A DNA stretch of 64,000 nucleotides from Enterococcus asini ATCC 700915 (lineage in GTDB: Bacteria; Bacillota; Bacilli; Lactobacillales; Enterococcaceae). The translations under genes were made by a program, and so were the position numbers. The notes under the pieces were generated by a model. It was not told where the DNA came from, searched no databases, and saw only the letters and a list, made by a program, of their open reading frames with translations. The stretch lies in contig NZ_ASVU01000001.1 of assembly GCF_000407365.1 (NCBI RefSeq), forward strand, positions 1,645,501 through 1,709,500. The letters are read 5' to 3'. This document shows positions 33,862-43,871 of the stretch, in pieces. The first letter of the stretch is position 1. Each line of letters starts with the position of its first letter.

Positions 33862-35154
33862 ATGCAGGGCAAACAAGAGCTTTATCCAAAAGGCACGGGG
33901 CCAAAAGATGCCCACACAAGACCAGGAATCGCTTTTTATAAAGGGCGCCCTCAGTGTCAGCGCTGTGGCACTTGGATCGCCGAGAATTGTCGTCTGGAAA
34001 ATGGTGCTTACTTTTGCCCCGGGTGCCTGTTATTAGGTCGCGTGACGGAGTTTCATGAGCTGGTGACCGATGTAACGCCGATCGCAAGACCGAAAGAAGT
34101 AGTCCCGTGTGTCTGGTCAGGGACTTTGACTGCAAAACAAGCAGTCGTGGCCATAGCCTTAAAAGAGTGTTTAGACAAAAGACAAAATGCGTTGTTATGG
34201 GCGGTGACGGGCTCGGGGAAGACGGAGATGCTGTTTCCCATGCTGGAACAGGCTTTTCAAGAAGGATTGCAAGTTGCTTATGCCACACCACGAATCGATG
34301 TGTGCAACGAGGTCTACCCACGATTGCGGCAAGCCTTTCCTAGTGGAGGAATTTTATTGCGTCACAGTCAAGGGGAAGAATGGGGAGATTTTCAATTGCT
34401 CGTGGCTACCACTCATCAGCTCTTGCATTTTTATCGGGCGTTTGACTTGTTGATCATCGATGAAAGTGACGCTTTTCCTTATGTGGACAATCCTGTGTTG
34501 CACCAGGCCAGTCGCTTAGCGGTGAAAGAACAGGGGATTACGGTACATTTGACGGCTACCCCTAGTCGGGAATTAAAACAGAAGCGAGAAAAGGAAAACT
34601 GGTGCTTGTTAACGTTGTTTCAGCGGTATCATAAGCGCCCTTTAGTCGTGCCGGAATTATGCTTTATGGAAAATTGGCACAAGTTGCCGGAGAGAAAAAG
34701 AGGACTAAAAAAGCTGGCCCGGCTTTGTGAAACATTGTTAAAGGACAACCGGCTGTTGCTATTTTGTCCGCAAATCGACTACTTAAAACGACTAGAGCAA
34801 GCTCTGCAACCTTATCTTGCCCAGTGGCGGGTAACCAGTGTCTCCGCCCGGGATGAAAAGCGTCAGGAAAAGATTCAAGGAATGCGAGAAGGGGAATGGG
34901 ACGTGTTGCTTACAAGTACGGTTCTGGAGCGCGGGGTGACCTTTGCCAATGTCTCGGTAGTTGTTTTGGGAGCAGATCATGAAGTTTTTACGAAAAGTGT
35001 ATTGATTCAGATTGCCGGACGGGTGGATCGTCTCGGGGAATATCGACACGGACGAGTGGTCTTTTGCTACCAGGAGCAGACTTATCCTCTTCGTCAGGCC
35101 ATCGTTGAGATCAAAGCCATTAATCGCAAAAGGGGGCAAGAAGATGCATTGTAA
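33862..35154 (+). CDS. comFA: ComFA, competence DNA helicase
   Basis: 430 residues. ComFA is an ATP-dependent DNA translocase that helps pull single-stranded DNA through the competence channel. An N-terminal zinc finger is visible (CQRCGTW and CPGC, about 33-55). Walker A is AVTGSGKTE, the DEAD-like Walker B is LLIIDESDAF, and motifs HLTATPSRE, LTSTVLERGVTFANVSVVVLGAD and QIAGRVDRLGEY follow. ATG 33862 has AAAGGAGG 6 bases before. Its stop overlaps the comFC start by 11 bases, so both are coupled. No competence promoter box was recognised. Confidence 0.95.
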   Translation: MQGKQELYPKGTGPKDAHTRPGIAFYKGRPQCQRCGTWIAENCRLENGAYFCPGCLLLGRVTEFHELVTDVTPIARPKEVVPCVWSGTLTAKQAVVAIALKECLDKRQNALLWAVTGSGKTEMLFPMLEQAFQEGLQVAYATPRIDVCNEVYPRLRQAFPSGGILLRHSQGEEWGDFQLLVATTHQLLHFYRAFDLLIIDESDAFPYVDNPVLHQASRLAVKEQGITVHLTATPSRELKQKREKENWCLLTLFQRYHKRPLVVPELCFMENWHKLPERKRGLKKLARLCETLLKDNRLLLFCPQIDYLKRLEQALQPYLAQWRVTSVSARDEKRQEKIQGMREGEWDVLLTSTVLERGVTFANVSVVVLGADHEVFTKSVLIQIAGRVDRLGEYRHGRVVFCYQEQTYPLRQAIVEIKAINRKRGQEDAL

Positions 35155-35824
35155 CTATTGTCAAAAGCCGATTGTCAGAAATCTCAAAGTCAAAGAAATC
35201 CTTTTTCCTTGGACGCTACCTATTAGTGAACTTTGCGATGATTGCCGCAAGTCTTTTGTGCCCTTAAAAAAGGCGGGAAGCTGTCCCGGCTGTATGCGAC
35301 AAGCAGCGAGCTTTTGCCTGGATTGTCAGGCTTGGCAACGACAGTACCCTGACTACGAATTCGCTCACGAAGCACTTTTTGCTTATGAAGATAGCTTTGC
35401 CCAGTGGTTAGCAATGTATAAATTTACCGGGGATTATCGTCTTCGGTGGACCTTTGCCCAAGAAGTCCGGCAAGCGTTGAAAAAGTATCCGGGATTTATC
35501 CTTTGCCCCATCCCTCTGGCAAAAGAGCGCTGGCAAGAGCGAGGCTTTAATCAGACTACGGGCTTTTTACAAGCAGCCGGAAGTAGCTATCAGGAGTTAT
35601 TGCACCGGACAAAACAAGATCTTCCTCAATCCAAAAAAACACGAGAGGAACGCTTACGCCTGGCACAGCCTTATCGTCTGGCGGTCTCGCCGGAAAAGAT
35701 TTATGGGAAAAAGATTTTATTGGTGGATGACGTGTATACGACCGGTCGAACTTTATTTCATGCTGCCCGGATTTTGCTGACGGCTCACCCGGCCCAAATT
35801 CGCACTTTTTCCTTGGCTCGATAA
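35144..35824 (+). CDS. comFC: ComFC, competence phosphoribosyltransferase-like protein
   Basis: 226 residues. N-terminal zinc-binding part with CNYC, CDDC, CPGC and CLDC pairs (within the first 65 residues); C-terminal phosphoribosyltransferase-like domain with the PRPP loop VDDVYTTGRTL. Needed with ComFA for DNA uptake. The ATG at 35144 starts MHCNYCQKPIV and overlaps the comFA stop in another frame; the longer frame from 35012 lies within comFA. RBS GGGGGCAAGAAG. In E. faecalis relatives the same pair precedes hpf, as it does here. Confidence 0.93.
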   Translation: MHCNYCQKPIVRNLKVKEILFPWTLPISELCDDCRKSFVPLKKAGSCPGCMRQAASFCLDCQAWQRQYPDYEFAHEALFAYEDSFAQWLAMYKFTGDYRLRWTFAQEVRQALKKYPGFILCPIPLAKERWQERGFNQTTGFLQAAGSSYQELLHRTKQDLPQSKKTREERLRLAQPYRLAVSPEKIYGKKILLVDDVYTTGRTLFHAARILLTAHPAQIRTFSLAR

Positions 35825-35861
35825 TATCCTAAGAATCTGCTGAATTTGGTAGCGTTTCAGT

Positions 35862-35889
35862 TTGCAAAAAGGTTAGAGTTCGCTATAAT
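35862..35889 (+). promoter_or_regulatory. Predicted promoter of hpf
   Basis: TTGCAA (35862-35867), 16 bases, TATAAT (35884-35889), followed by a roughly 65-base leader. Confidence 0.6.
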
Positions 35890-35958
35890 AAAAGTAAGAA
35901 GAGGGAGCGAGAGTGGTCCTTGCTCTTTCTTTAGTGGTAGACGAAAGGGGCAATTGCT

Positions 35959-36513
35959 ATGTTCAGATACAATGTACGGGGAGAAAATATAGAGGTTACC
36001 GAGGCAATTCGTGACTATGTGGAGAAGAAAGTCAGCAAATTGGAACGCTACTTTACCGATGTGCCAGAAGCGACTGCACATGTGAATTTAAAAGTGTACA
36101 CCGAAAAAACTGCAAAGGTTGAAGTAACGATTCCATTGCCATACTTGGTGTTGCGAGCAGAAGAAACTTCACCAGATCTTTACGCAAGTATCGACTTGGT
36201 GGTCGACAAATTGGAACGCCAAATCCGCAAGTTCAAAACGAAAATTAATCGTAAATCTCGGGAGACAGCACTACCAGATTCCGACGCAATGGTTTTGTTT
36301 AACAATGAAGCCGGCGAAGAAGAAAATGGCACCGACTTGGACATTGTCCGGACGAAACGACTGTCATTGAAACCAATGGACAGCGAAGAAGCGGTCTTGC
36401 AAATGAACATGTTGGGACACAACTTCTTCATCTTTGAAGATGCTGAAACCAATGGAACAAGCATCGTATATCGTCGGAAAGATGGTAAATACGGTTTAAT
36501 CGAAACCGACTGA
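35959..36513 (+). CDS. hpf: Long-form ribosome hibernation promoting factor
   Basis: 184 residues. It dimerises ribosomes into 100S particles in stationary phase. The N-terminal HPF/YfiA domain is about 1-100 ([32 protein letters not shown]), and the C-terminal dimerisation domain is about 125-184 ([47 protein letters not shown]-like ending). The long form typical of Firmicutes. ATG 35959 follows GAAAGGGGCAATTGCT. Single gene with own promoter and terminator between comFC and secA. Confidence 0.96.
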   Translation: MFRYNVRGENIEVTEAIRDYVEKKVSKLERYFTDVPEATAHVNLKVYTEKTAKVEVTIPLPYLVLRAEETSPDLYASIDLVVDKLERQIRKFKTKINRKSRETALPDSDAMVLFNNEAGEEENGTDLDIVRTKRLSLKPMDSEEAVLQMNMLGHNFFIFEDAETNGTSIVYRRKDGKYGLIETD

Positions 36514-36521
36514 TGATTGTA

Positions 36522-36548
36522 AGCGGAGGCAAGCCCTCCGCTTTTTTT
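36522..36548 (+). terminator. Terminator after hpf
   Basis: AGCGGAGG pairs with CCTCCGCT across a 4-5-base loop and is followed by seven T. Confidence 0.93.
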
Positions 36549-36670
36549 GTGTTTAGCTAACTAGCAACCGTGAGCGAATGTTTTTTGAATGGTAAAAAGG
36601 CTCGAATCTAGCCCCTTTGTAAAAACAGGTAACGCTTTTTTTAATTCTTGCTCTATGGGCCTTCTAACTA

Positions 36671-36699
36671 TTTCCTTTGGGGAAAAGTAATGATAGAAT
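36671..36699 (+). promoter_or_regulatory. Possible promoter of secA
   Basis: TTTCCT (36671-36676), 17 bases, TAGAAT (36694-36699). The -35 is poor. Confidence 0.3.
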
Positions 36700-36754
36700 A
36701 GATTGGAGAGTTTTTACTTTGAAACAATTTGATTTGAAGGAGAGTCATCTATAA

Positions 36755-39283
36755 ATGGCCAATTTTTTACGTAAAATTATTGAGAGCGACAAAAAAGAAT
36801 TAAAACGATTAGACAATATCGCGAATCAAGTAGAAAGTTACGCTTCTGCTATGGAAGCATTATCCGACGAACAGCTGCGGGATAAATCGGTAGAATTTCG
36901 GGAACAGTTGAAACAAGGCAAAACCTTGGATGATATCTTACCAGAAGCCTTCGCCGTGGTTCGTGAAGGGGCACGCCGGGTCTTAGGCCTGTATCCATAC
37001 CATGTACAGATCATGGGTGGGATTGTGCTTCACGATGGGAATATCTCGGAAATGCGTACCGGTGAAGGGAAAACCTTGACTGCGACCATGCCGGTTTACT
37101 TGAACGCGCTAAGTGGCGAAGGGGTTCACGTAGTTACCGTGAATGAATACTTAGCTACCCGGGACTCCACGGAAATGGGTGAATTGTACAATTTCTTAGG
37201 TTTGACTGTGGGCTTGAATTTAAACTCCATGTCACCAGAAGAAAAACGGGCGGCCTACGCTTGCGATATCACCTACAACACCAATAACGAACTAGGCTTT
37301 GACTACTTGCGAGACAACATGGTTGTTTACCGCAATCAAATGGTTCAACGGCCATTGAACTTCGCATTGGTGGATGAAGTGGACTCAATCTTAATCGATG
37401 AAGCCCGGACTCCGTTGATCATCTCTGGTCAAGCGGAAAAATCCACTGCTTTGTACACTCGCACGGACAATTTTGTGAAGCGTCTAAAAGAAGAGGAAGA
37501 CTACAAGATTGACATTCAATCCAAGACGATTGGCTTAACCGAGGCCGGGATTGAAAAGGCAGAAGAAACCTTTAACTTAGAAAACTTGTACGATATCGAA
37601 AATACGCCATTGACCCACCACATGGATCAAGCATTGCGTGCAAACTACATCATGTTGCGAGACATCGACTATGTAGTCCAAGAAGGCAAAGTTCTGATTG
37701 TAGACCAATTTACGGGGCGGATCATGGATGGTCGTCGTTACTCCGATGGGTTGCACCAAGCCATCGAAGCCAAAGAAGGCGTGGAGATTGAAGACGAAAC
37801 CAAGACCATGGCGACGATTACCTTCCAGAACTACTTCCGGATGTACAAAAAGCTTGCCGGGATGACTGGTACAGCGAAGACGGAAGAAGAAGAGTTCCGG
37901 GAAATCTACAACATGCAAGTTATCCAAATTCCGACAAACCGGCCAATTGTCCGGGATGACCGGGCGGATCTTTTGTACCCAAGCTTAGACAGCAAGTTTA
38001 AAGCCGTGGTACAAGACATTAAAGACCGTCATCGGAAAGGCCAACCAATCCTAGTGGGGACTGTGGCCGTGGAAACCTCCGAACTCTTGTCGAATTTATT
38101 GAACAAAGAACAAGTTCCACACGAAGTTTTGAATGCGAAAAACCACTTTAAAGAAGCGGAAATCATCTTAAATGCCGGTCAAAAAGGCGCTGTTACCATT
38201 GCGACCAATATGGCCGGTCGAGGAACCGATATTAAGTTGGGTCTCGGTGTTGCCGAACTTGGCGGTTTGGCCGTTATTGGTACCGAACGTCATGAATCTC
38301 GCCGGATTGACAATCAGTTGCGAGGACGTTCCGGTCGTCAAGGGGATCCAGGTGTGTCTCAATTCTACCTTTCCTTAGAAGACGATTTGATGAAGCGTTT
38401 TGGCTCCGATCGGATTAAAGCCTTTATGGAACGTTTGAATGTGGCAGAAGAAGACCAAGTGATCCAATCCAAGATGATCACTCGTCAAGTGGAAACCGCG
38501 CAAAAACGCGTGGAAGGAAACAACTACGATACCCGGAAAAACGTCTTGCAATACGATGACGTAATGCGGGAACAGCGGGAAGTCATGTATGGTCAACGAC
38601 AAGCCGTGATCATGGAAGAAAATGATCTTTCCAAGACCATGATGAACATGGTAAAACGCACGATTGATCGGGTAGTAGACGCCCATACGCTTTTGGAACA
38701 AAGCGAGTGGAAGCTAGATGGTATCGTGGACTTTGCAGGCAATGCTCTGGTTCATGAAGACACGATTTCGGTAGACGACTTAAAAGGCAAGGATGCTCAA
38801 GGGATCAAGGACTACCTTTACAGTCGTGCAGAAGAAATCTTCCAACAAAAGAGTGAACAACTAAACAGTCCAGAACAATTATTGGAATTTGAAAAAGTTG
38901 TCATCTTGCGAGTGGTGGACTCAAAATGGACCGATCATATCGATGCCATGGACCAATTGCGTCAGTCTATTGGTTTACGGGCGTACGGCCAAAACAATCC
39001 ATTAGTGGAATACCAAACAGAAGGTTACAACATGTTTGAAGACATGATTGGTGCCATTGAATACGATGCGACGCGCCTCTTCATGAAAGCGGAAATCCGT
39101 CAAAATGTTCAACGGGAACAAGTAGCCCAAGGAGAACCAGAACAAACGCCAGAACAGGCTGCTGAAACCAGTGCAGGACAACAACGTCCGGTTCACGTGG
39201 AAAAAGTTGGCCGTAATGATCCTTGTCCTTGTGGGAGTGGTAAGAAGTACAAAAACTGTCACGGCAAGGGAAAATCTTTCTAA
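36755..39283 (+). CDS. secA: Preprotein translocase ATPase SecA
   Basis: 842 residues, the motor that pushes preproteins through SecYEG. Motifs: N-terminal [24 protein letters not shown] (Walker A region), [19 protein letters not shown], the cross-linking domain, GTVAVETSE, and [14 protein letters not shown] in motor domain 2. The C-terminal zinc tail is [22 protein letters not shown], used for SecB or ribosome contact. ATG 36755 follows AAGGAGAG. It precedes prfB as in most Firmicutes; the stem-loop at 39329-39358 lies between them. Confidence 0.98.
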   Translation: MANFLRKIIESDKKELKRLDNIANQVESYASAMEALSDEQLRDKSVEFREQLKQGKTLDDILPEAFAVVREGARRVLGLYPYHVQIMGGIVLHDGNISEMRTGEGKTLTATMPVYLNALSGEGVHVVTVNEYLATRDSTEMGELYNFLGLTVGLNLNSMSPEEKRAAYACDITYNTNNELGFDYLRDNMVVYRNQMVQRPLNFALVDEVDSILIDEARTPLIISGQAEKSTALYTRTDNFVKRLKEEEDYKIDIQSKTIGLTEAGIEKAEETFNLENLYDIENTPLTHHMDQALRANYIMLRDIDYVVQEGKVLIVDQFTGRIMDGRRYSDGLHQAIEAKEGVEIEDETKTMATITFQNYFRMYKKLAGMTGTAKTEEEEFREIYNMQVIQIPTNRPIVRDDRADLLYPSLDSKFKAVVQDIKDRHRKGQPILVGTVAVETSELLSNLLNKEQVPHEVLNAKNHFKEAEIILNAGQKGAVTIATNMAGRGTDIKLGLGVAELGGLAVIGTERHESRRIDNQLRGRSGRQGDPGVSQFYLSLEDDLMKRFGSDRIKAFMERLNVAEEDQVIQSKMITRQVETAQKRVEGNNYDTRKNVLQYDDVMREQREVMYGQRQAVIMEENDLSKTMMNMVKRTIDRVVDAHTLLEQSEWKLDGIVDFAGNALVHEDTISVDDLKGKDAQGIKDYLYSRAEEIFQQKSEQLNSPEQLLEFEKVVILRVVDSKWTDHIDAMDQLRQSIGLRAYGQNNPLVEYQTEGYNMFEDMIGAIEYDATRLFMKAEIRQNVQREQVAQGEPEQTPEQAAETSAGQQRPVHVEKVGRNDPCPCGSGKKYKNCHGKGKSF

Positions 39284-39285
39284 TT

Positions 39286-39358
39286 TTGACAAAAGTCCAA
39301 AAAACTGGCACAATATCATAGGATATCGACGAGGTGGGGACGGATGTCTCCACCTCGT
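39286..39358 (+). promoter_or_regulatory. Promoter and stem-loop in the prfB leader
   Basis: TTGACA (39286-39291), 17 bases, CACAAT (39309-39314). Downstream ACGAGGTGGGGAC pairs with GTCTCCACCTCGT (39329-39358, loop GGAT) about 32 bases before the prfB start, followed by only a short T-run. It may be a leaky terminator or attenuator. Confidence 0.6.
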
Positions 39359-39389
39359 TTTGATGAATGAAATAAAAGGAGCGATTGTG

Positions 39390-40497
39390 ATGGAATTAGC
39401 AGAAATCCGCAATACCTTAGAAGAAATGCAAACCAAAATCAACAGCTTCAGGGGGTCTCTTTGACTTAGATCAGTTGGAAGAAGACATTGCCGAAGCCGA
39501 ACACAAAATGGCCGAACCGGGCTTTTGGGACGATGGAGAAGCCGCCCAAGCCGTGATCAATGAAAACAACGCCAACAAAGCGGCCTATGATTCATTCCAG
39601 AAGTTAGCAGAAGAAGTGGATGAACTGAATATGCTAACGGAAATGGTGGCAGAAGAACCAGATCCAGACTTGGAAGAAGAATTAGTCGAACGCCTTCACA
39701 CCTTGTCAGAACAGATGAAGTCTTATGAATTGTCCATGCTACTAGACGAGCCTTACGATCACAACAATGCGATTTTGGAATTGCATCCGGGGGCTGGGGG
39801 CACGGAATCACAAGACTGGGGGAGCATGCTGCTACGCATGTACACTCGCTGGTCGGAACAACACGGTTATCAAGTGGAAACCTTGGATTACCAAGCCGGG
39901 GATGAAGCCGGCATTAAAAGTGTGACCTTATTGATCAAAGGCTACAATGCCTATGGGTATTTGAAATCGGAAAAAGGGGTTCACCGACTAGTGCGGATTT
40001 CACCTTTTGATTCGGCGAAACGGCGACATACATCATTTTGTTCTGTGGATGTGATGCCAGAATTAGACGGCAATATCGACATTGAAGTCAATCCTGACGA
40101 CATTCGCGTAGATGTTTTCCGGGCGAGTGGGGCTGGGGGTCAGCACATTAACAAGACCTCTTCTGCGGTTCGGATTACCCATGAACCAACGGGAATCGTG
40201 GTTTCCAGTCAGGCTCAACGCTCCCAATTCCAAAACCGGGACACTGCCATGAGTATGTTGAAAGCCAAACTTTATCAATTGGAATTGGAAAAACAAGAAC
40301 AAGAAGCGGCAGCACTTCGAGGAGAACAGTTGGAAATCGGCTGGGGATCACAAATTCGCTCCTATGTCTTCCATCCTTATTCCATGGTGAAAGATCATCG
40401 CACCAATCACGAAACCGGCAATGTCCAAGCAGTCATGGATGGGGATCTCGATGGCTTTATCGACGCTTATTTGAAGTTGAAATTGAATCACGAGTAA
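39390..40497 (+). CDS. prfB: Peptide chain release factor 2 with programmed +1 frameshift
   Basis: The gene is in two frames: 39390-39461 (24 codons) and 39463-40497. The shift site is AGGGGGTCTCTTTGAC at 39450-39465, in which the internal Shine-Dalgarno AGGGGG, the CTT slip codon and the UGA stop (39462-39464) are all present. RF2 recognises UGA, so low RF2 favours the shift and makes more of it, an autoregulatory loop known in many bacteria. Full product about 368 residues, with SPF near [11 protein letters not shown] and GGQ in [15 protein letters not shown]. Start ATG 39390 after AAAGGAG. It lies between secA and ftsE. Confidence 0.97.
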
Positions 40498-40602
40498 AGA
40501 ACCTATGAAATGAAATGTAAATGTAACCTGTTGAAAGCAAGATGCAATATTCGTATGCTATACTACGTGAGTATTGAAAACTAGTAAGATGGAGAGATAG
40601 CC

Positions 40603-41289
40603 ATGATTGAAATGAAGGATGTAATGAAGAAGTACTCCAATGGTACGACTGCCATCCGTAATATTACCGTCAACATCGATCAAGGTGAGTTTGTTTACGT
40701 GGTCGGGCCTTCTGGTGCCGGCAAGTCCACCTTTATCAAGTTGATGTATCGGGAAGAAAAAGCGACAAAAGGTGTTTTAAATGTTGCTGGTTACGACCTG
40801 GTGAAAATCAAAAACCGTGATGTTCCCCTGTTGCGCCGGGAAATCGGCGTCGTCTTTCAGGATTATAAATTATTACCAAAGAAGACCGTGTATGAAAACG
40901 TGGCCTATGCCATGCAAGTTATCGGACGTAAACCGCGGGATATCAAGAAACGAGTTATGGAAGTGCTGGACTTAGTGGGCTTGAAGCACAAAGTCCGGGT
41001 TTTCCCTAGTGAACTTTCCGGTGGGGAACAACAACGGGTCTCTATTGCTCGGGCTATTGTTAACACACCGAAAGTCATGATTGCCGATGAACCGACCGGG
41101 AACTTGGATCCAGAAAACTCTTGGGAAATCATGAAGCTCTTGGATCGGATCAATGCCCAAGGAACAACCGTGGTAATGGCAACTCATAATTCCACGATTG
41201 TAAACACAATCCGTCACCGGGTAATTGCGATTGAAAATGGACGCATTATTCGCGACCAAGCGGAAGGGGAATACGGATACGATGATTAG
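40603..41289 (+). CDS. ftsE: Cell division ATPase FtsE
   Basis: 228 residues, ABC-type ATPase. With FtsX it drives cell-wall hydrolases at the septum. Walker A GPSGAGKSTFIKLMY, signature LSGGEQQRVSIARA, Walker B MIADEPTGNLD. ATG 40603 follows GGAGAG. It overlaps ftsX by 8 bases, so the pair is coupled. An extended -10 TGCTATACT lies near 40557, so a promoter in front is possible. Order secA-prfB-ftsEX is standard in Firmicutes. Confidence 0.97.
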   Translation: MIEMKDVMKKYSNGTTAIRNITVNIDQGEFVYVVGPSGAGKSTFIKLMYREEKATKGVLNVAGYDLVKIKNRDVPLLRREIGVVFQDYKLLPKKTVYENVAYAMQVIGRKPRDIKKRVMEVLDLVGLKHKVRVFPSELSGGEQQRVSIARAIVNTPKVMIADEPTGNLDPENSWEIMKLLDRINAQGTTVVMATHNSTIVNTIRHRVIAIENGRIIRDQAEGEYGYDD

Positions 41290-42166
41290 AACTTTTTTCC
41301 GTCATTTGTTGGAAAGTATTAAGAGTCTCAAGCGTAATGGCTGGATGACGGTGGCTTCAGTAAGTGCCGTGACCATTACCTTGTCATTGGTGGGGGTCTT
41401 CATGGCTGTGATTATCAATGCCACCAAGCTTGCAGAAGACATCGAAAGTAACGTAGATGTCTCTGTCTTTATCGAATACGGCACGAAACAGCCGGAAATC
41501 GATGCTTTAGAGAAAGAACTAAAAGGCTTAGACGATGTGAAAGGTGTTAAATTTTCCAGCGCTGATGCCGAACTAGAAAAAATCAAGAAATCCATGGGAC
41601 CTAAATGGGATCTCTTTGATGAAGATAGTAACCCGCTTTACGACGTTTTTGTGGTCAGCACCACAGATCCGAAGCAGACCAAACACGTAGCGAAGGAAGC
41701 CGGGGAGTTGGAAAATGTCTACAAGGCCGATTACGGTGGTTTGGAATCTGAAAAGATCTTCAAAATTTCCGAAGTAGTCAAGACTTGGGGACTAGCAGCA
41801 GCGGCACTCTTGCTTTTTGTGGCGATGTTCTTGATTTCCAATACGATTCGAATTACGATTATTTCTCGTCAACGAGAAATTCAAATCATGCGTCTCGTGG
41901 GGGCAAAAAACGGCTACATTCGTTGGCCATTCTTCCTAGAAGGTGGTTGGATCGGTTTGATTGGTTCCTTGATTCCCGTAGCATTAATGGTCTTTGGCTA
42001 TCAAAAAGTCTACGAAATCCTGAACCCGATTCTTCTGCGTTCCAATTACAGCATGGTAAAACCTGGGGACTTTAGCTTGCAGATTTCCTTGGTCTTAGTG
42101 GCCGTGGGCTTCGTCATCGGTTCATTGGGTTCTGTTCTATCCATGCGTCGTTTCTTAAAAGCCTAA
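41282..42166 (+). CDS. ftsX: Cell division protein FtsX
   Basis: 294 residues. Four membrane helices: one N-terminal (VTITLSLVGVFMAVIINAT), then a large extracellular domain (about 60-165) that contacts a peptidoglycan hydrolase regulator, and three C-terminal helices. ATG 41282 starts MIRTFFRHLLESIKSLKRNG and lies within the last codons of ftsE, out of frame. Longer frame start at 41225 is rejected because it is inside ftsE. Terminator follows. Confidence 0.96.
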   Translation: MIRTFFRHLLESIKSLKRNGWMTVASVSAVTITLSLVGVFMAVIINATKLAEDIESNVDVSVFIEYGTKQPEIDALEKELKGLDDVKGVKFSSADAELEKIKKSMGPKWDLFDEDSNPLYDVFVVSTTDPKQTKHVAKEAGELENVYKADYGGLESEKIFKISEVVKTWGLAAAALLLFVAMFLISNTIRITIISRQREIQIMRLVGAKNGYIRWPFFLEGGWIGLIGSLIPVALMVFGYQKVYEILNPILLRSNYSMVKPGDFSLQISLVLVAVGFVIGSLGSVLSMRRFLKA

Positions 42167-42170
42167 ATCC

Positions 42171-42207
42171 TAAAAGAATCTTGCTTTTTGGCAGGGTTCT
42201 TTTTTTG
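42171..42207 (+). terminator. Terminator after ftsX
   Basis: AAAGAATCTTGC pairs with GCAGGGTTCTTT (with G:T and one mismatch) around a 6-base loop, followed by a T-run. Confidence 0.8.
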
Positions 42208-42229
42208 CTTTTGGCGCTTAGGCTGTAGC

Positions 42230-42258
42230 TTTACAAGTTTTCGTAAGTTCGTTATGCT
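42230..42258 (+). promoter_or_regulatory. Predicted promoter of cls
   Basis: TTTACA (42230-42235), 17 bases, TATGCT (42253-42258), 30 bases before the start codon. Confidence 0.55.
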
Positions 42259-42288
42259 AATTGTAAGAAAGCGGTCGGGGGACGGAAA

Positions 42289-43737
42289 ATGACGGTAATT
42301 ACAAATAATTTGGTTACGATTATACTGGTGGCAAATATCTTGCTGTCCTTTATCATCGTGTTTCGGGAACGTCGGGATACGGCGCAGACCTGGGCGTGGT
42401 TGTTGGTTTTGAATTTTATTCCTGTGGTGGGATTTGTTTTGTATTTCTTCTTTGGTCGCGGAATCTCCAAAGATAAGATTTTTGACTTAAAGATGCAAGG
42501 AAAAATCGGGATGAATGTGGAAATCGAAGAGCAGCAGCAAGCTTTGCAGCGTGACCTTTTCCCACAACCTCCCACGGCTCGAGTAGATGCCAAACAACTG
42601 ATTTACATGCTGACGGTTTATGAACGAGCTTTGTACACCACGACCAATCAGGTACAGCTATTTACCGATGGGCGTGAAAAATTCGACGCCTTGCTGGCAG
42701 ATATCGCCAAAGCTAAAAATCACATTCACATGGAATACTATATTTTTCGCGGGGACCACTTGGGGCAGGAACTCTTGGCAGCCTTAGTCGCCGCCGCTAA
42801 AAAAGGGGTTAAGGTCCGGCTCTTGTTAGACGCCTGGGGTTCTAACGGGGTGGCCGGTCATTTCTTTGAGCCATTGAAAGCCGTGGGCGGAGAAGTTACT
42901 TTTTTCTTTCCCCTGTTTGTGCCGTATTTGAATCCTCGGATTAACTACCGAAACCACCGGAAAATCGTGGTGATCGACGGTCAGATTGGGTATACCGGGG
43001 GCTTCAATGTAGGGGATGAATACTTAGGTTTGGTCGAAAAATTTGGCTATTGGCGGGACAACCATCTGCGGATTGCCGGGCCGGCGATTTACAGTTTGCA
43101 AAACCGGTTTTTGATGGACTGGAACTCCCAGCATCAAGATGAAATCTCCTATGCCAAGAAATATTTCCCTGAGCTGGAAGAAACCGGGCAAGTCGCCATG
43201 CAAGTGGTGACCAGTGGCCCGGATTCGGATTATCAGCAGATTAAGATGACTTATTTAAAGATGATCAATATGGCGAAAAAAGAAATCTTGATTCAAACGC
43301 CTTACTACATTCCCGATGGCTCCATTCACGAGGCCTTGAAATTAGCATTGCTTTCTGGAGTGCGAGTGGAGTTACAGATTCCCAATAAACCGGATCATCC
43401 CCTAGTGTACTGGGCTACTTATTCCTTTGCGGCGGAACTCTTGGCTTATGGAGCAGAGGTGGCCACTTATGAAAATGGCTTTATTCATGCCAAGACCATG
43501 GTTATCGACGGGGGCATTGCTTCCGTAGGCTCGGCGAATATCGACGTGCGGTCCTTCCGCTTGGATTTTGAAGTTAACTGCATCCTCTATGATGCGAAAA
43601 TGGCCCAAGAAGTCCGTCAAGCATTCTTTAGAGACCAGCGCTTGTGTCAGCCACTGACGGAAGAACGCTATCAACAGCGAGGGGTAATCATCAAATTAAA
43701 AGAAGGTTTGGCCCGTTTGATTTCGCCATTACTTTAG
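42289..43737 (+). CDS. cls: Cardiolipin synthase (PLD family)
   Basis: 482 residues. Joins two phosphatidylglycerols to cardiolipin at the membrane. Two N-terminal transmembrane helices (TIILVANILLSFIIVF and WLLVLNFIPVVGFVLYFFFG), then two phospholipase-D domains with HKD motifs: NHRKIVVIDGQIGYTGG (about residue 223) and HAKTMVIDGGIASVGSANID (about 403). ATG 42289 follows GGGGGACGGAAA. Cardiolipin synthase mutations accompany daptomycin resistance in enterococci, which makes its closeness to liaXYZ noteworthy though not proof of linkage. Confidence 0.96.
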   Translation: MTVITNNLVTIILVANILLSFIIVFRERRDTAQTWAWLLVLNFIPVVGFVLYFFFGRGISKDKIFDLKMQGKIGMNVEIEEQQQALQRDLFPQPPTARVDAKQLIYMLTVYERALYTTTNQVQLFTDGREKFDALLADIAKAKNHIHMEYYIFRGDHLGQELLAALVAAAKKGVKVRLLLDAWGSNGVAGHFFEPLKAVGGEVTFFFPLFVPYLNPRINYRNHRKIVVIDGQIGYTGGFNVGDEYLGLVEKFGYWRDNHLRIAGPAIYSLQNRFLMDWNSQHQDEISYAKKYFPELEETGQVAMQVVTSGPDSDYQQIKMTYLKMINMAKKEILIQTPYYIPDGSIHEALKLALLSGVRVELQIPNKPDHPLVYWATYSFAAELLAYGAEVATYENGFIHAKTMVIDGGIASVGSANIDVRSFRLDFEVNCILYDAKMAQEVRQAFFRDQRLCQPLTEERYQQRGVIIKLKEGLARLISPLL

Positions 43738-43768
43738 GGAATTTTTGTCTTTCGGAAATAATTGCAAT

Positions 43769-43796
43769 TTGCAGGAGCCTGACTTTTTGGTAGAAT
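43769..43796 (+). promoter_or_regulatory. Predicted promoter of pstS
   Basis: TTGCAG (43769-43774), 16 bases, TAGAAT (43791-43796). No TTTACA repeats typical of a PhoP box were found in front of pstS. Confidence 0.5.
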
Positions 43797-43871
43797 GAAC
43801 TTGTTTGTGGCATACCGCGGACAATTAATCGCCTGTCATGAAACAGGTAAGATGCGTGAAGGAGCAATGAA

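Noticed and set aside
39462-39464. In-frame TGA early in prfB, looking like a broken gene
   Set aside because: It is the programmed RF2 frameshift site with AGGGGG and CTT slip codon, not a mutation.
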